DNA from: CAIUVD01 sp044338255
GTDB taxonomy: Bacteria > Planctomycetota > UBA11346
Length of the DNA: 64,000 bases
Reading direction: 5' to 3'
Assembly (NCBI GenBank): GCA_044338255.1
Contig: JBIILZ010000001.1
Span: forward strand, 1-64,000
Every line of letters starts with the position of its first letter. Within the stretch, counting starts at the first letter, position 1. The notes under the pieces are model-generated. The model did no database searches. It saw nothing but the letters and a program-made list of their open reading frames with translations, and was not told the origin of the DNA. The position numbers were made by a program, and so were the translations under genes. Shown piece by piece: positions 26,502-39,606 of this stretch.

Positions 26502-26816
26502 GGTACCATTCCATGGGACTTCCCGCGCTTGTCAAAATACCCCTGACGGAAATTTGCCAGGGAGTGTCAAACCCACGTCAATTGCCTGAAAAAGTCGGTG
26601 CGGTGAGCGGTGCACTGAGAGGCCTTCTTGACGGCTTTCGACGACTCCTGCGAGGTCTTGCGAGGTGCCCGGTCAAAAACTCCCCGGTTTCGACCGAGTC
26701 AGCATGGACCCCGTCAAATATTTACTGAAGTTAAGAGCCGATGTCTTCCGGCTTTACTAGCATTAATCCAAATTTGACAGGGTTGATGATGATGATCTAT
26801 GACGTATTCATAGCTT
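26502..26816. other. Intergenic region upstream of dnaN
   Basis: A 315-bp gap between the divergent lipoprotein gene and dnaN. No ORF here has recognisable motifs. No dnaA gene and no cluster of DnaA boxes (TTATNCACA) is visible, so I do not call an origin. A promoter candidate lies at its right end. Confidence 0.6.
26774..26803 (+). promoter_or_regulatory. Candidate promoter of dnaN
   Basis: TTGACA at 26774-26779 and TATGAC at 26798-26803, separated by 18 bp, 13 bp before the dnaN start. The -35 is a perfect consensus; the -10 is weak. Confidence 0.45.
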
Positions 26817-27971
26817 ATGTCCGCAACCAGCCTCCAGCTCCACGGTGACCGTGAGCACCTTCTCGCAGCCATCCTGGCTGCCGATGCCGTCGTACCCTCG
26901 ACGAGCAGCAAGCCCATCCTCACCAATCTGATGCTCGATGCCAAGGCCGCTCACTTGGAGATCAACGCCACAGATGGCCAGGTCGGTCTGCGTAGCATCG
27001 TTAGGCGGGTCGAGGTCACGGGTGTCGGTCAGGCAGTGGTCAACTCGCGCCAACTGGCGATGATCCTCCGTGAATCGGCTTCCGCCTCCGCCACGTTCGC
27101 CCTGGAAGTCACCGGTGAGCATAGTGTGCTCGTTATCAAGCTCAGCGATGGTGATTATTCGGTGCCGGCCGTGGTCGGCGAAACTTTTCCACCGGTGTCG
27201 TTCTTCCCCACCGACGTCGTGCCCTTCGCCCTGCCGGCGAAACGTTTAGAAGATATGTTGCGGCGTACGACCTTCGCCATGGATAAGGAACGCACCAGCC
27301 CGACGCTCAGCGGCCTGTCGCTGACCATTGGCAGCGGTGAGTTGGTCCTCGCTGCGACAGACGGCAAGGTGCTCTCGGAAACCGTCGAAAAAGGCGAGGC
27401 TTTCCATCTTCCCAATGACGAGCGTCTAGCGGTGGTCCTGCCTGCCGTCGCCGTCAATCATCTCGGACGGATTCTTTCGAGTTCGGCGGCCGCCCATGAA
27501 AAGGTCGACATTGCTTTCGCCGGCAAGTTGGCCTTCCTGCGCATGGCAATCGCCGACGGCTTGTCCGTGGAGTTCACCACGCGGCTGGTCGACGGCACTT
27601 TCCCGGCCTATCGTGCGGCCTTGACCAACACCACCGGACAGGTGGCGATCACCTTCCATACCGCGCAGCTGGCATCGGCGGTGCGTCGTGTAGCGCTGAT
27701 GACGCAACAGGCTTCACGGGCCATCGTCATGAGCCTTGATCAGGATCAGGCAGTATTCAGCAACATGAACTACACCAACGGCAGCGCGCGGATTCCCGTC
27801 ACCTGCCAGTACAGTGGTGCGCCAGCCAAATTCGGTCTCAACAGCCAGTACATGAGCGACATCCTCAAGGTCTACGGTGGCGAGCACATCGGCATCGAAA
27901 TAAGCCGCGGTCTGATCATGCGCGAACCCGGGGTGACCTACCTGGTCATGCCAATCTCGTTGCCGGTGTGA
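26817..27971 (+). CDS. dnaN: DNA polymerase III beta sliding clamp
   Basis: Forms the dimeric ring that tethers polymerase III to DNA. The 384-residue protein has three clamp subdomains; visible family segments are LAAILAADAVVPSTSSKPILTN-like opening residues, the middle TSPTLSGLSL, and the C-terminal end YLVMPISLPV, equivalent to the MPMRL ending of other clamps. dnaA and recF are not next to it. Its stop overlaps the start of the CCA-adding enzyme gene (TGATG), so the two are translationally coupled. Confidence 0.93.
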   Translation: MSATSLQLHGDREHLLAAILAADAVVPSTSSKPILTNLMLDAKAAHLEINATDGQVGLRSIVRRVEVTGVGQAVVNSRQLAMILRESASASATFALEVTGEHSVLVIKLSDGDYSVPAVVGETFPPVSFFPTDVVPFALPAKRLEDMLRRTTFAMDKERTSPTLSGLSLTIGSGELVLAATDGKVLSETVEKGEAFHLPNDERLAVVLPAVAVNHLGRILSSSAAAHEKVDIAFAGKLAFLRMAIADGLSVEFTTRLVDGTFPAYRAALTNTTGQVAITFHTAQLASAVRRVALMTQQASRAIVMSLDQDQAVFSNMNYTNGSARIPVTCQYSGAPAKFGLNSQYMSDILKVYGGEHIGIEISRGLIMREPGVTYLVMPISLPV

Positions 27972-29146
27972 TGCACCTCGCCATCCCCACGGGAGTGCCG
28001 TGGGATGATGGGCGCTGGGCCTATGCGCGCTTGCAGCAAGCGGGTCATGAGGCGTGGTTCGTCGGCGGCTGTGTCCGCGATCTCATTCTGCAGCGCCCGG
28101 TACACGATGTGGATATCGCCACTTCGGCGCATCCCCATGAGGTGCTGGCCTGCTTTCCCAAGGTCATCGAAGTCGGCCGTTCGTTTGGGGTGGTCATTGC
28201 CGTTCATCCTTCGGGACGACAACTGGAGATCGCCACCTTTCGCCACGATGGTGCTTATATCGACGGTCGACGGCCGACCTCGGTCGTCTTCTCGACCGCG
28301 CAGGAAGATGTGAAACGCCGCGATTTCACGATCAATGGCCTGTTACTGCATCCATTTGAGGAAACCGTCGTCGATCATGTCGGCGGACTCGACGACCTGC
28401 ATCACCGGCGCCTACGAGTAATCGAAGGTCCGCAACGTCTGCTTGAAGATCGCCTGAGAGTATTGCGTGGTCTGCGTTTTTCCGCCCACTTGGGTCTGAC
28501 TCCTACCGCCGAGACTTGGGCGGCCTTGGTCAGCACCTCCTTGGATGGCTTGTCACGTGAACGCATCTGGCAGGAAATCCATAAAGGCCTGGCCTCGCGC
28601 CCGGCGGCGTGGTGGAAATCCGTATCGGCAAGCGGTCATGTGCCCGAGCTCATACCGTGCGTAAGCGATCATCAGCAGGACATCGCCCAGCACCTTGAGG
28701 CAGTCACCAAAGAGGACGATCCCATGGTAGCTTTGGCGGTGATCCTGGCCCCTGCCGCCAGTCCCGAATTATGGCAATGGCTGCAAAAGGAACCCTGTGC
28801 CCGTGAGCAGCAACGGCGTCTACGTGAGCTGTGTAGCGCGCGAGCAACCCTGCTGCACGGCTGTTCTTTGGCGGTCCGTCGGCGCCTGCTGCGCGGCCCC
28901 GACGCAGCCCTTCTGGTGCGTTTGCTGACCTGCTGCGGCGAAGTGCCGGAAGCAGCCACGTGGCTAGCGGACGAGCAAGCCTGCGGACCTCTGCCGCCGT
29001 TGCTTACCGCCAGCGATCTGCTGGCGGCGGGAATTCCCCCCGGGCCGCGCATCGGCCAATTGCTGGCGGCGAGCATCGATCTGCAACTTACCGGCGCATT
29101 GAGCGAGCGTACCGCCGCCTTGACCTGGGCATTACGCCAGCCGTAA
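27971..29146 (+). CDS. CCA tRNA nucleotidyltransferase / poly(A) polymerase family
   Basis: Class II nucleotidyltransferase of 391 residues that would add CCA to tRNA 3' ends or A-tails to RNA. The active-site motif is FVGGCVRDLILQRPVHDVDIAT with the DxD pair, followed by the RRDFTINGLL motif and the tRNA-binding segment EDRLRVLRGLRFSAHLGL. The C-terminal half is less conserved and lacks an obvious HD domain. The ATG at 27971 overlaps the dnaN stop; a GTG one codon earlier is an alternative. Poly(A) polymerase and CCA-adding members cannot be separated by eye. Confidence 0.9.
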   Translation: MHLAIPTGVPWDDGRWAYARLQQAGHEAWFVGGCVRDLILQRPVHDVDIATSAHPHEVLACFPKVIEVGRSFGVVIAVHPSGRQLEIATFRHDGAYIDGRRPTSVVFSTAQEDVKRRDFTINGLLLHPFEETVVDHVGGLDDLHHRRLRVIEGPQRLLEDRLRVLRGLRFSAHLGLTPTAETWAALVSTSLDGLSRERIWQEIHKGLASRPAAWWKSVSASGHVPELIPCVSDHQQDIAQHLEAVTKEDDPMVALAVILAPAASPELWQWLQKEPCAREQQRRLRELCSARATLLHGCSLAVRRRLLRGPDAALLVRLLTCCGEVPEAATWLADEQACGPLPPLLTASDLLAAGIPPGPRIGQLLAASIDLQLTGALSERTAALTWALRQP

Positions 29147-29328
29147 AAGCTTACGTCGCGGCCATCGGAAATTCTGCGCAGGGTGCGGCGGCGGGGCGGT
29201 ATGAATCATGATAAAATATATTGCCGGTCAGATGCCGCTCAGAAACCGCGCGCATTGACCCTTCTGGCGGGACATCTACGTTGCTCGCCGCTTTTTCACA
29301 CCGCAGACCCTGCACAGGAAGCACCCTC

Positions 29329-32325
29329 ATGGCGAAAGCCCCAAAATACATCTATCACTTCGGCGGCGGCAAATCCGACGGCGACGCGTCGCTGAAGTCG
29401 TTGCTCGGCGGTAAGGGCGCCAATCTCGCTGAAATGAGCCGTCGTGGCTTCCTGGTGCCGGATGGCTTCACCATCACCACCGAGGTCTGCACGTATTACT
29501 ACGACAACAAAAAGACCTATCCGAAGGGCTTGCTCGAAGCCGACATGAAGGCCGCCGTCGGTAAGCTTGAAAAAGCCACCGGCAAGAAGTTTGGCGACAC
29601 CAAGAACCCGCTGCTCGTCTCGGTGCGCTCGGGCGCCCGTGACTCGATGCCGGGCATGATGGACACCATCCTCAACCTCGGCCTCAACGACAAGACGGTT
29701 GAAGCGCTGCGCGTGAAGACCAGCAATGGCCGCTTCGCCTACGACAGCTACCGCCGCTTCGTGCAGATGTACGGCGACGTGGTGATGGGCGTGCAAAAGC
29801 GCAACGAGAATGAAGAAGATCCGTTCGAACAGGTCATCGAACACGTCAAGGAAAAGGCCGGCAAGCACCACGACACCGACCTCAACGAAGACGACCTCAA
29901 GCAGATCATCGTCGGCTACCGCAAGCTCATCAAGGAGCGCACCGGCCGCGAATTCCCCCAAGATCCATATGAGCAGCTCAAGGGCGCCATCGGCGCCGTG
30001 TTCGGCTCGTGGATGAACGACCGCGCCATCCTCTATCGCAACAAGTACCACATCCCCCACGAATGGGGTACGGCGGTCAACGTCCAGGCGATGGTCTTCG
30101 GCAACATGGGCGAGACCTCGGGCACCGGCGTGGCCTTCACCCGCAACCCCGCCAACGGCGTCAACGAATTCTACGGCGAGTACCTCGCCAATGCCCAGGG
30201 TGAAGACGTGGTCGCGGGCATCCGCACCCCGTTGAAGATCACCGACATGGCCACCGATCCGATCTTCGGCGACATCTTCAAGCAGCTGATGAAGGTCCGC
30301 ACCAAGCTCGAAAAAGAATTCGGCGATGTCCAGGACTTCGAGTTCACCATCGAAGAGCAGAAGCTCTACATGCTGCAGACGCGCCACGGCAAGCGCACCG
30401 CCCAGGCCTACGTCAAGATCGCCCATGACATGGTCAAAGCCAAGCTCATGAGCCCCGAGCACGCCGTCGCCAGCGGCGATCCGCAGGCGCTCGACCAGCT
30501 GCTCGCGCCGATCTTCGACCTCGCTGACGAAAAGGCTGCCGAGAAGGATTGCTACCTGACCTCCGGCCTGCCGGCGGGTCCGGGTGCGGCTTCGGGCATC
30601 ATCGCCCTGAGCGCCAAGAAGGCCGAAGAAGTCGCAGCTGCCGGCCAGAAGGCCGTACTCTGCCGCATCGAGACCAGCCCTGAAGATCTGCGCGGCATGA
30701 TCGCCGCCGAAGGCATCCTCACCGCTCGCGGTGGCGTGTCGTCGCACGCCGCGCTCGTCGCCCGTCAGATGGGCAAGGTCTGCGTCGCTGGTGCTGGTGA
30801 AGTCACCATCAACTACGAGAAGGGCACCCTGACCTGCAATGGCATGACCTTGAAAGAAGGCGACTACATCGCCATCAACGGCACCACCGGCAAGGTCTAC
30901 GGCCGCAACGTCAAGACTTCCGACAGCGAGCTGAAGCAGGTCCTCATCGCCAAGACCATGAAGCCCAAGGACAGCGAACTGTTCCAGGCCTACGACTTCG
31001 TCATGCAGCTCGCCGACAAGTACCGCACGTTGGGCATCCGCACCAACGCCGATCAGCCTGATCAGGCGATCAACGCGGTGGCCTTCGGTGCCGAAGGCAT
31101 CGGCCTGTGCCGTACCGAGCACATGTTCTTCGAAGGTGATCGCATCGACTCCGTGCGCGAGATGATCCTCTTCAGCGACGACTACGCGAAGTTCAAGAAT
31201 GAGCTCGCCGAAGCCAAGGGCGACGAAGAAAAAGAACGCGCCCTGAAGAACCAGTACGCTCCGGCTATCGCGCACTTCACCGGCGCCCTGGCCAAGCTCC
31301 TGCCGATGCAGCAAAAGGATTTCGAAGGTCTCTTCGAAGCCATGGACGGTCGCCCGGTGACCATCCGTTACCTCGACCCGCCCCTGCACGAGTTCCTCCC
31401 CGTCGGCCACGACCAGATCGACGGTCTGGCCAAGAAGCTCGGCGTGCCCTTCCAGCGCATCGCCGATCTCGGCCACGCCCTGCACGAGTCGAATCCGATG
31501 CTCGGCCACCGCGGCTGCCGCCTCGGCATCGTCTACCCTGAGATCAGCGAGATGCAGTCGCGCGCGGTGTTCCGTGCCGCGATCGCCCTCACCAAGAAGG
31601 GCAAGAAGATCATCCCCGAGATCATGATTCCGCTGGTCGGTTACAACCAGGAGCTGAAGCATCAGCTCGACGTGGTGCATGCCGTCGCCAAGGAAGAAAT
31701 GGCCGCTTCGGGCGTGAAGTTCAAGTACCTCGTCGGGACCATGATCGAGATCCCCCGCGGTGCCTTGACCGCTGATGAGATCGCCCACGAAGCGCAGTTC
31801 TTCTCGTTCGGCACCAACGACCTGACCCAGACCACCTTGGGCATGTCGCGCGACGACTCGGGCAAGTTCCTGCCGCACTACAACAAGATCGGCATCACCA
31901 AGGGCAACCCCTTCGCCACCCTCGACCAGGGCGGCGTCGGCAAGCTGATGCAGATCGCCATTGAAGGCGGCAAGAAGACTCGTCCCGACATCAAGCTCGG
32001 CATCTGCGGCGAACACGGTGGCGACCCCACCACCATCGGCTTCTGCCACGACATCGGCCTGTCCTATGTCAGCTGCTCGCCGTTCCGCGTGCCGGTCGCT
32101 CGCTTGGCTGCCGCCCAGGCCGCCCTGCGCGCTGCCAAGAAGGCAAAGGCTGCCGGCGCCGCCCAGGGCCCGGCCAAGAAGGCCGCCAAAACCCCTGCCA
32201 AAGCCAAGACGGTGAAAATCGTCAAGACCGCCAAGGTGGTTAAGGCCAAGGCCAAGGTCGTGAAGGTGGTCGCCCCCAAGAAGGCCGCCCCCAAGAAGGC
32301 CCTCAAGGCTGCCAAGGCTCGTTGA
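29329..32325 (+). CDS. ppdK: Pyruvate, phosphate dikinase with histone-like C-terminal tail
   Basis: Interconverts pyruvate + ATP + Pi with PEP + AMP + PPi. The 998-residue protein contains the nucleotide-binding domain, the swivelling phospho-His domain ([18 protein letters not shown], His473) and the PEP-binding barrel (GICGEHGG, Cys893; [12 protein letters not shown]). Past the usual end of the enzyme (near [10 protein letters not shown]) about 64 extra residues, starting close to residue 935, consist almost only of Lys, Ala, Val and Pro ([25 protein letters not shown]), like a histone H1 tail. The start at 29329 has AGGAAG upstream. Monocistronic, with terminator hairpins after it. Confidence 0.96.
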   Translation: MAKAPKYIYHFGGGKSDGDASLKSLLGGKGANLAEMSRRGFLVPDGFTITTEVCTYYYDNKKTYPKGLLEADMKAAVGKLEKATGKKFGDTKNPLLVSVRSGARDSMPGMMDTILNLGLNDKTVEALRVKTSNGRFAYDSYRRFVQMYGDVVMGVQKRNENEEDPFEQVIEHVKEKAGKHHDTDLNEDDLKQIIVGYRKLIKERTGREFPQDPYEQLKGAIGAVFGSWMNDRAILYRNKYHIPHEWGTAVNVQAMVFGNMGETSGTGVAFTRNPANGVNEFYGEYLANAQGEDVVAGIRTPLKITDMATDPIFGDIFKQLMKVRTKLEKEFGDVQDFEFTIEEQKLYMLQTRHGKRTAQAYVKIAHDMVKAKLMSPEHAVASGDPQALDQLLAPIFDLADEKAAEKDCYLTSGLPAGPGAASGIIALSAKKAEEVAAAGQKAVLCRIETSPEDLRGMIAAEGILTARGGVSSHAALVARQMGKVCVAGAGEVTINYEKGTLTCNGMTLKEGDYIAINGTTGKVYGRNVKTSDSELKQVLIAKTMKPKDSELFQAYDFVMQLADKYRTLGIRTNADQPDQAINAVAFGAEGIGLCRTEHMFFEGDRIDSVREMILFSDDYAKFKNELAEAKGDEEKERALKNQYAPAIAHFTGALAKLLPMQQKDFEGLFEAMDGRPVTIRYLDPPLHEFLPVGHDQIDGLAKKLGVPFQRIADLGHALHESNPMLGHRGCRLGIVYPEISEMQSRAVFRAAIALTKKGKKIIPEIMIPLVGYNQELKHQLDVVHAVAKEEMAASGVKFKYLVGTMIEIPRGALTADEIAHEAQFFSFGTNDLTQTTLGMSRDDSGKFLPHYNKIGITKGNPFATLDQGGVGKLMQIAIEGGKKTRPDIKLGICGEHGGDPTTIGFCHDIGLSYVSCSPFRVPVARLAAAQAALRAAKKAKAAGAAQGPAKKAAKTPAKAKTVKIVKTAKVVKAKAKVVKVVAPKKAAPKKALKAAKAR

Positions 32326-32346
32326 GAGAGAATAGCAAGCTAGGAA

Positions 32347-32389
32347 CAACCGCATCGCCCCGCCGCTAGTCGGCAAAGCGATGCGGTTG
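32347..32389 (+). terminator. Inverted repeat after ppdK
   Basis: caaccgcatcgc and gcgatgcggttg form a perfect 12-bp stem with a 19-base loop, 21 bp after the stop codon. No T-run follows; it may stabilise the mRNA end. Confidence 0.5.
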
Positions 32390-32401
32390 AGTCGAAACTC
32401 A

Positions 32402-32441
32402 CAGCACCCCCGGTGGATTCCACCGGGGGTGCTGTCGTTTT
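32402..32441 (+). terminator. Rho-independent terminator of ppdK
   Basis: A perfect 15-bp stem (cagcacccccggtgg and complement) with a 3-base loop, followed by tcgttttcg. Confidence 0.85.
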
Positions 32442-32526
32442 CGATTGAAGACGGAATGGCTTTCCCGTGCCTTCCATGACTGGCATTTCAAACGACGATG
32501 GTTCTGACCACAGGGGCGAAGCCGCG

Positions 32527-34053
32527 ATGAATGATCTCCAAATTGCGGTAGTCGGACCGCTCTTGCTGCTGATCTTGCTGCTGGTTTGCCGTCGTCGGCC
32601 GTCGTTTGCTGAGGGGTGGATGAGGCTCCTGCCCCGATGGGCGGCGGTGGTCTTCGTGGTGCCCTTCGTCATCGCTTGCGCCTTCACCTTTCCCAGTCTC
32701 GACGATTGGTGCTATGGCGCCTCAGGTCATCGGGACTGGTGGGCAGCGCAGACCGCGAGCTATAATGGCTGGTCCGGGCGGATCACCGCCATCGCGGTGA
32801 TCACCGGCTGGGGCAGTCTCGGCTCGCCTTGGTTCGCGGCGATGTTCGGCTATCGCTTGGTGATCGTCGCCATTGGGGTGTTGGCCAGTTGGATCTATTG
32901 GGATGTCATAGGGGCTTTCTTCCCTGACATTCAGCGGCGCGAACGGGGAACCTTGACCGTGGCGGGGATGGCTGGATCGATCCTCTTGCTCAATGATCCG
33001 TTGGAGGGGCTTTATTGGCTCTCAGGCATCGCCTCGTACACCCTTGGCGCAGCGTCTGGGTTGCTCGCGTGCAGTTCCCTGCTGTGGGCAGCACGGGGAG
33101 TCCGCTGGCGCTGGTGGTTGGCCGTGTTCGCCTTGGTCTGGGCTTGTCTCTCAAGTGAAGTGGTGGCAGCGGTGACCCTGACTGGTGGCAGCGGAATCAT
33201 CATCGGTTGTTTGCGTGGTGGCGAACGTTGGCGGGGTCTGGCGGTGCTGGTAGCAGGCCTCTTGGCCACCGGCCTGTCTCTCCTGGCGCCCGGCAATCAG
33301 ATCCGCGTTGCGGTGGCCATGAGCCAAGGATTGCCTGCGGTCGATCACAGCGTCGGGTCAGTGCTCAGCACGACCATGGCGCTGGCGTGGGCCTATCTGG
33401 CGGACTCCCGTTGGGCCGCGGTGGCGGCACTGGGCGCGTGGTTGGCATCCCATTCGCCGCTGCGCCAGACCTTCAGCGGCGGGCTGGTGATGTTGTTCAT
33501 CCCGGTACTGGTCTTGGCGGCGGCGTTGCCTTTGGCCTGGGCAGGGATGAGTCCCGGGCGCGCATGGAATCCGCTGGCGATGTATAGTGCCCTGCTGCTG
33601 CTGTGCGGCGCGTGGTTGGGCGGTCCACGGTTAGTTCTCCCGCTGCTGCTCCTTGTCGGACTATCACTGGTGAGAAATTTCACTCCCGGAATGGATGGCC
33701 TGGTGGTTTCCTGGTGCGCTTGGTCGATCCCCTTGGGCATGGCGTGGCTGTTGCGTCCACAATTGGAGCGTCAGGTCTTCCTGGCGATGTTGGCGGTGGC
33801 CCTGCTCTTGGGTTCCGAGCGCTTCATTGGGGCCATTCCGCAGCTTGCGCGCGGACCAGAGTTGGCGCGACAGCAGGCGAATCGCTTACGGATTTTGGCT
33901 GAGGCGCCCCCGAGAACGGCGGTCGTGCTACCCGGCTTGACGGGCGACATGCCATATCTGTACCACATTGCCGACTTAACCCGCAATGAGCAGGCATGGC
34001 CAAATCAGGGGGCCGCTCTTTTCTTCGACCTCAAGAGCGTGCGCATCAAGTAA
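32527..34053 (+). CDS. Polytopic membrane protein, possible GT-C-type glycosyltransferase
   Basis: About 508 residues with some eleven hydrophobic segments. An Asp-Asp pair (SLDDWCYGA) lies in the first loop after the second membrane segment, which is where GT-C transferases and DUF6056-like proteins keep catalytic acidic residues; further loop motifs are NDPLEGLYWLSG and APGNQIRVAVA. The C-terminal 80 residues are soluble (YLYHIADLTRNEQAWPN). I therefore suggest a lipid-linked sugar transferase, without certainty. The start at 32527 avoids a polar 20-residue extension; an earlier in-frame ATG at 32467 exists. Confidence 0.7.
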   Translation: MNDLQIAVVGPLLLLILLLVCRRRPSFAEGWMRLLPRWAAVVFVVPFVIACAFTFPSLDDWCYGASGHRDWWAAQTASYNGWSGRITAIAVITGWGSLGSPWFAAMFGYRLVIVAIGVLASWIYWDVIGAFFPDIQRRERGTLTVAGMAGSILLLNDPLEGLYWLSGIASYTLGAASGLLACSSLLWAARGVRWRWWLAVFALVWACLSSEVVAAVTLTGGSGIIIGCLRGGERWRGLAVLVAGLLATGLSLLAPGNQIRVAVAMSQGLPAVDHSVGSVLSTTMALAWAYLADSRWAAVAALGAWLASHSPLRQTFSGGLVMLFIPVLVLAAALPLAWAGMSPGRAWNPLAMYSALLLLCGAWLGGPRLVLPLLLLVGLSLVRNFTPGMDGLVVSWCAWSIPLGMAWLLRPQLERQVFLAMLAVALLLGSERFIGAIPQLARGPELARQQANRLRILAEAPPRTAVVLPGLTGDMPYLYHIADLTRNEQAWPNQGAALFFDLKSVRIK

Positions 34054-34111
34054 AAAGCGCCCCGCTGGAGCCCTGGGCGAGGGCAGACCCCGACGCGAGA
34101 GCACCCGCCCA

Positions 34112-35029
34112 TCAGCTATCCGGCCGACGCCGGATAATGGTGCTGCAAGTGTCGGGAGGGCGCGGCGGTCTGGAAATCAGTAGTGCTCCGCCCATGGTCA
34201 CGGCGATGCCGCACCAGCCGAGTACGCCCAACGTCTCGTTGAGCATCACCCAACCGAAGAGCGCCGTCAGGGCGGGCGCCACGGTACCTAAGATCGCCGC
34301 CCGGGCCGCACCCAGGCGCACGAGGGCCGCACCCGCCAAGAGCACGGGAATGACGGTCGCCAACAGTGCCAACGCCGCGCCATAGCCGAGCGTCGTGAGG
34401 CTGGGATGCAGCGTCGCCTGCGGAGCCATCAGTAGCGCATGGAGTACCGAGGTGGTCGTGGCTCCGATCATGGCGATGGCCATCGCTCGCGTGCTGCCGA
34501 TACGTTTCACGAGGTCTTCGATCAGTACCAGATGCACCGCAAAGGCTACCGCGCTGGCGGCGACCAGCCACACCCCGACGAGGTGCGCGCTGTGGATGCG
34601 ATCGCCCCAGGTCAACACGATGCCGCCATAGGTCGCCGCCAAGGCGAGGAAGAGATCGCGATCTACTCCGCGTCGTCCGCGCAGCACGGCCAGGCCGACG
34701 ACCACGGTCGGATAGAGGAACAGTACCACCCGCTCCAGCGCGGCATCGATGAAACGTAGCCCGGAAAAATCGAGGAAGCTGGCGACATGGTAGCCCAGCA
34801 CGCCCAAGAGCAGCAGGCGTACGCGATCGGCACGGGCCAGCGGGCCCTGGCGAAAGGCATACCAGACGGCGATCAGGGCGAAGCACGGCAGGCTGAAAAT
34901 CAGGCGCCAAGCGAGCAGCTCGAGTACGCCACCGCCGTGGCCATAGGCGAGACGGACGAAGACGGCCTTGCCGGCAAAAAGCACGGCGGCCAATACTCCA
35001 CAGAGAGTTCCGATGACACGCGGAGACAT
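34112..35029 (-). CDS. EamA/DMT-superfamily transporter
   Basis: A 305-residue inner-membrane protein with ten hydrophobic segments arranged as two EamA repeats; conserved features are GKAVFVRLAY in segment 1, SFLDFSGLRFIDAALERVVLFLYPT at the first repeat end and APALTALFGWVMLNETL in the second. Such proteins export amino acids, nucleosides or other metabolites; no substrate can be named. The start at 35029 places the first membrane segment close to the N-terminus; an in-frame ATG at 35086 would add 19 residues. Convergent with the membrane protein to its left. Confidence 0.88.
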   Translation of the reverse strand: MSPRVIGTLCGVLAAVLFAGKAVFVRLAYGHGGGVLELLAWRLIFSLPCFALIAVWYAFRQGPLARADRVRLLLLGVLGYHVASFLDFSGLRFIDAALERVVLFLYPTVVVGLAVLRGRRGVDRDLFLALAATYGGIVLTWGDRIHSAHLVGVWLVAASAVAFAVHLVLIEDLVKRIGSTRAMAIAMIGATTTSVLHALLMAPQATLHPSLTTLGYGAALALLATVIPVLLAGAALVRLGAARAAILGTVAPALTALFGWVMLNETLGVLGWCGIAVTMGGALLISRPPRPPDTCSTIIRRRPDS

Positions 35030-35105
35030 GAGCACATCCAGCGCCGGGCAGGAGGAAGTCACCCGCTGTCCGGCCCGGCGCCGCACAGCGGGCCAGGCGT
35101 CAAAC

Positions 35106-35137
35106 GCCGCGGCCCGCTCAGGTGAGCGGGCCGCGGC
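35106..35137. repeat. Perfect 15-bp inverted repeat (hairpin)
   Basis: gccgcggcccgctca, loop gg, and its exact complement. It lies between the DMT transporter start and the decayed MocR gene, whose transcripts on the minus strand would pass through it; no T-run is attached. Confidence 0.7.
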
Positions 35138-35304
35138 CTCATCGATAATGATGCAGCAGCGGGCTCACCTCAGCTGAGGAAGCACACGCCAAAGCACATT
35201 CACGACGGTTTGAACCATGGGCGGAGCCTATGCGCCACGCGCGGCTGTCACTCAGCAACAGTCACCAAGCATTTGTCACCAAGCAACTGTCATCAAGCAA
35301 CGCG

Positions 35305-35755
35305 TCAGCGCGCCTGACGCAGCACCTTCCCGGCCAGTCGGCCCAGGGTGGCGATGCCGGCCTGGCGCGTTTCATCCCACACCGCGGCATTGAGACGGAT
35401 GCAGGTGTCGTAACACCCGCGAGCACTGAACAGCGGCCCCGGCGCCAGCGAGATACGCGCGCGCAAGGCCGCGTCATAGAGGCGCAGCGCAGCGCGGCGC
35501 AGCCGGCAGGAAGCTCGACCCACAAGACGTAGCCGCCGGTGGGTCGTGTCACGTGCGTGCCGGCGGGGAAAGCCGCCAGCACCGCTGCCGCCATGGCGCT
35601 GCGGCTGCGCGCATAGCGCATATAAGGGGCGCACGCGGCGCAGGTGACGCTCGTACCCACCACGGATGATGAAGCGCGCCAGCGCATGCTGGGCGAGACT
35701 GCCGGCGGCGAGGCGAGCGGCAACTTGGCGATAGAGCGGGAGGTCGACAGGGTAC
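35305..35755 (-). pseudogene. MocR/PdxR-type regulator, C-terminal aminotransferase remnant
   Basis: Joining frames gives LPLYRQVAARLAAGSLAQHAL, GGYERHLRRVR / YMRYARSRSAM, FPAGTHV, PTGGYVLWVELPAG / LRLYDAALRARISLAPGPLFS, then a normal C-terminal end at 35305. These are the last parts of a fold-type I aminotransferase domain as found in GntR/MocR regulators. Two frameshifts are needed (near 35612 and 35485), and the DNA-binding half and the PLP lysine region are missing. The remnant ends next to the AraC gene on the opposite strand, so a deletion probably removed the rest. Confidence 0.75.
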
Positions 35756-35779
35756 AGTGTGCAGACGTTGGCTCTCCGA

Positions 35780-35813
35780 ACAGATACAGATTACCGGAAA
35801 GCGACAGATACAG
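35780..35813. promoter_or_regulatory. Direct repeat, candidate AraC-family operator
   Basis: acagatacag occurs at 35780-35789 and 35804-35813, 24 bp apart start to start, 65 bp before the araC-type start. Direct repeats spaced by about two helical turns are typical binding sites for dimeric AraC-family regulators. The assignment is inference. Confidence 0.4.
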
Positions 35814-35877
35814 CGGTGCATCTCCCCGCGGCGGTGGCACTGGATTCCGTGTGACGACGGGATCAATTGAGTCCGTC

Positions 35878-36694
35878 ATGCGCCAATTCCTGGTCAGTTT
35901 CCATATCGAGCTGATGGCGGGGTGCACCGTCGACGTACCGCATCACGGCGGCGAGGTTGATCGTCCGACGGGCATGGATGGGTGGATCCTCAATCTCACC
36001 ACCGCCGGCCTCGGCCGGGTCGGACGCGGCGCGACTGTGTTCACCACCGCTCCCGGGCGCCTGCTGCTGTTCAAACCGGCGGTGGCGCATGACTACGGTC
36101 GCGCCGCGCCCGCCGGCGAGTGGACACATCAGTGGGTCTATTTCTTTCCCCGCAGCGCGTGGTTCGAATGGCTGACGTGGCCCGAGGTCAGCCCCGGTAT
36201 CCTCAGCCTGGATCTCTCCGGGCACGAATTGCTACCGCGGATCCAGGCGCTGTTCAGCGAGCTGATCGCGACCGCCAACGGTCCGTGGTCCCGGCGGGTG
36301 TCGTTGGCGACGAGCCAGCTCGAACAGTTGCTGCTATGGTGCGACCAAGCCAATCCCCAGTCGCACCCCGGAGTCGATGCGCGCATCCAGGCGGTCCTCG
36401 ATCACTTCAGCGCCGACCTCGGTGCGAAGCACCGCATCACCCAGCTGGCGCGTATCGCCGGGCTCTCCGAATCGCGACTGGCGCATCTGTTCCGCGCCCA
36501 GACCGGGGTCGCCCCGCTGCAGTATCTCGAACAGCAGCGCATCGCCCGCGCCCGCGAGCTGCTGCTGATGAGTGGCCGGCCCCTTGCGGCGATCGCCGAA
36601 GAAATCGGTATGCCTGATTCGACGTGGTTCGCGCGCGTCTTCCGGCGTCAGGTCGGTCTCAGTCCGCGAGCCTATCGCCTCGCGGGGGGACGGG

Positions 36695-36702
<8 letters not shown>
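35878..36702 (+). CDS. AraC-family transcriptional regulator (arabinose-type)
   Basis: A 274-residue regulator with an N-terminal cupin ligand domain and a C-terminal pair of helix-turn-helix motifs. The N-terminal part contains GWILNLTTAGLG, PGRLLLFKPAVAHDYGR and WTHQWVYFFPR, close to the sugar-binding segments of the E. coli arabinose regulator; the DNA-binding domain has ITQLARIAGLSESRLAHLFRAQTG and a second motif PLAAIAEEIGMPDSTWFARVFRRQ. It probably senses a sugar. The start at 35878 gives the normal family N-terminus. The target gene is not evident: the divergent gene is a remnant. Confidence 0.88.
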
Positions 36703-39530
<2,828 letters not shown>

Positions 39531-39606
39531 GAGGCGGCTGCAGCCTTGGCCTGGGCGGCAGGGGTCAACCGTTCACCTCCGCCCGCGAGCCATAGGCTGC
39601 GCCGAG

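Noticed and set aside
26502..26816. Replication origin near dnaN
   Set aside because: No DnaA-box cluster, no dnaA or recF, and no long AT-rich unwinding region.
29296..32376. 1026-codon ORF antisense to ppdK
   Set aside because: A long shadow frame caused by strong GC codon bias; composition (His, Asp, Gly-rich) is typical of such shadows.
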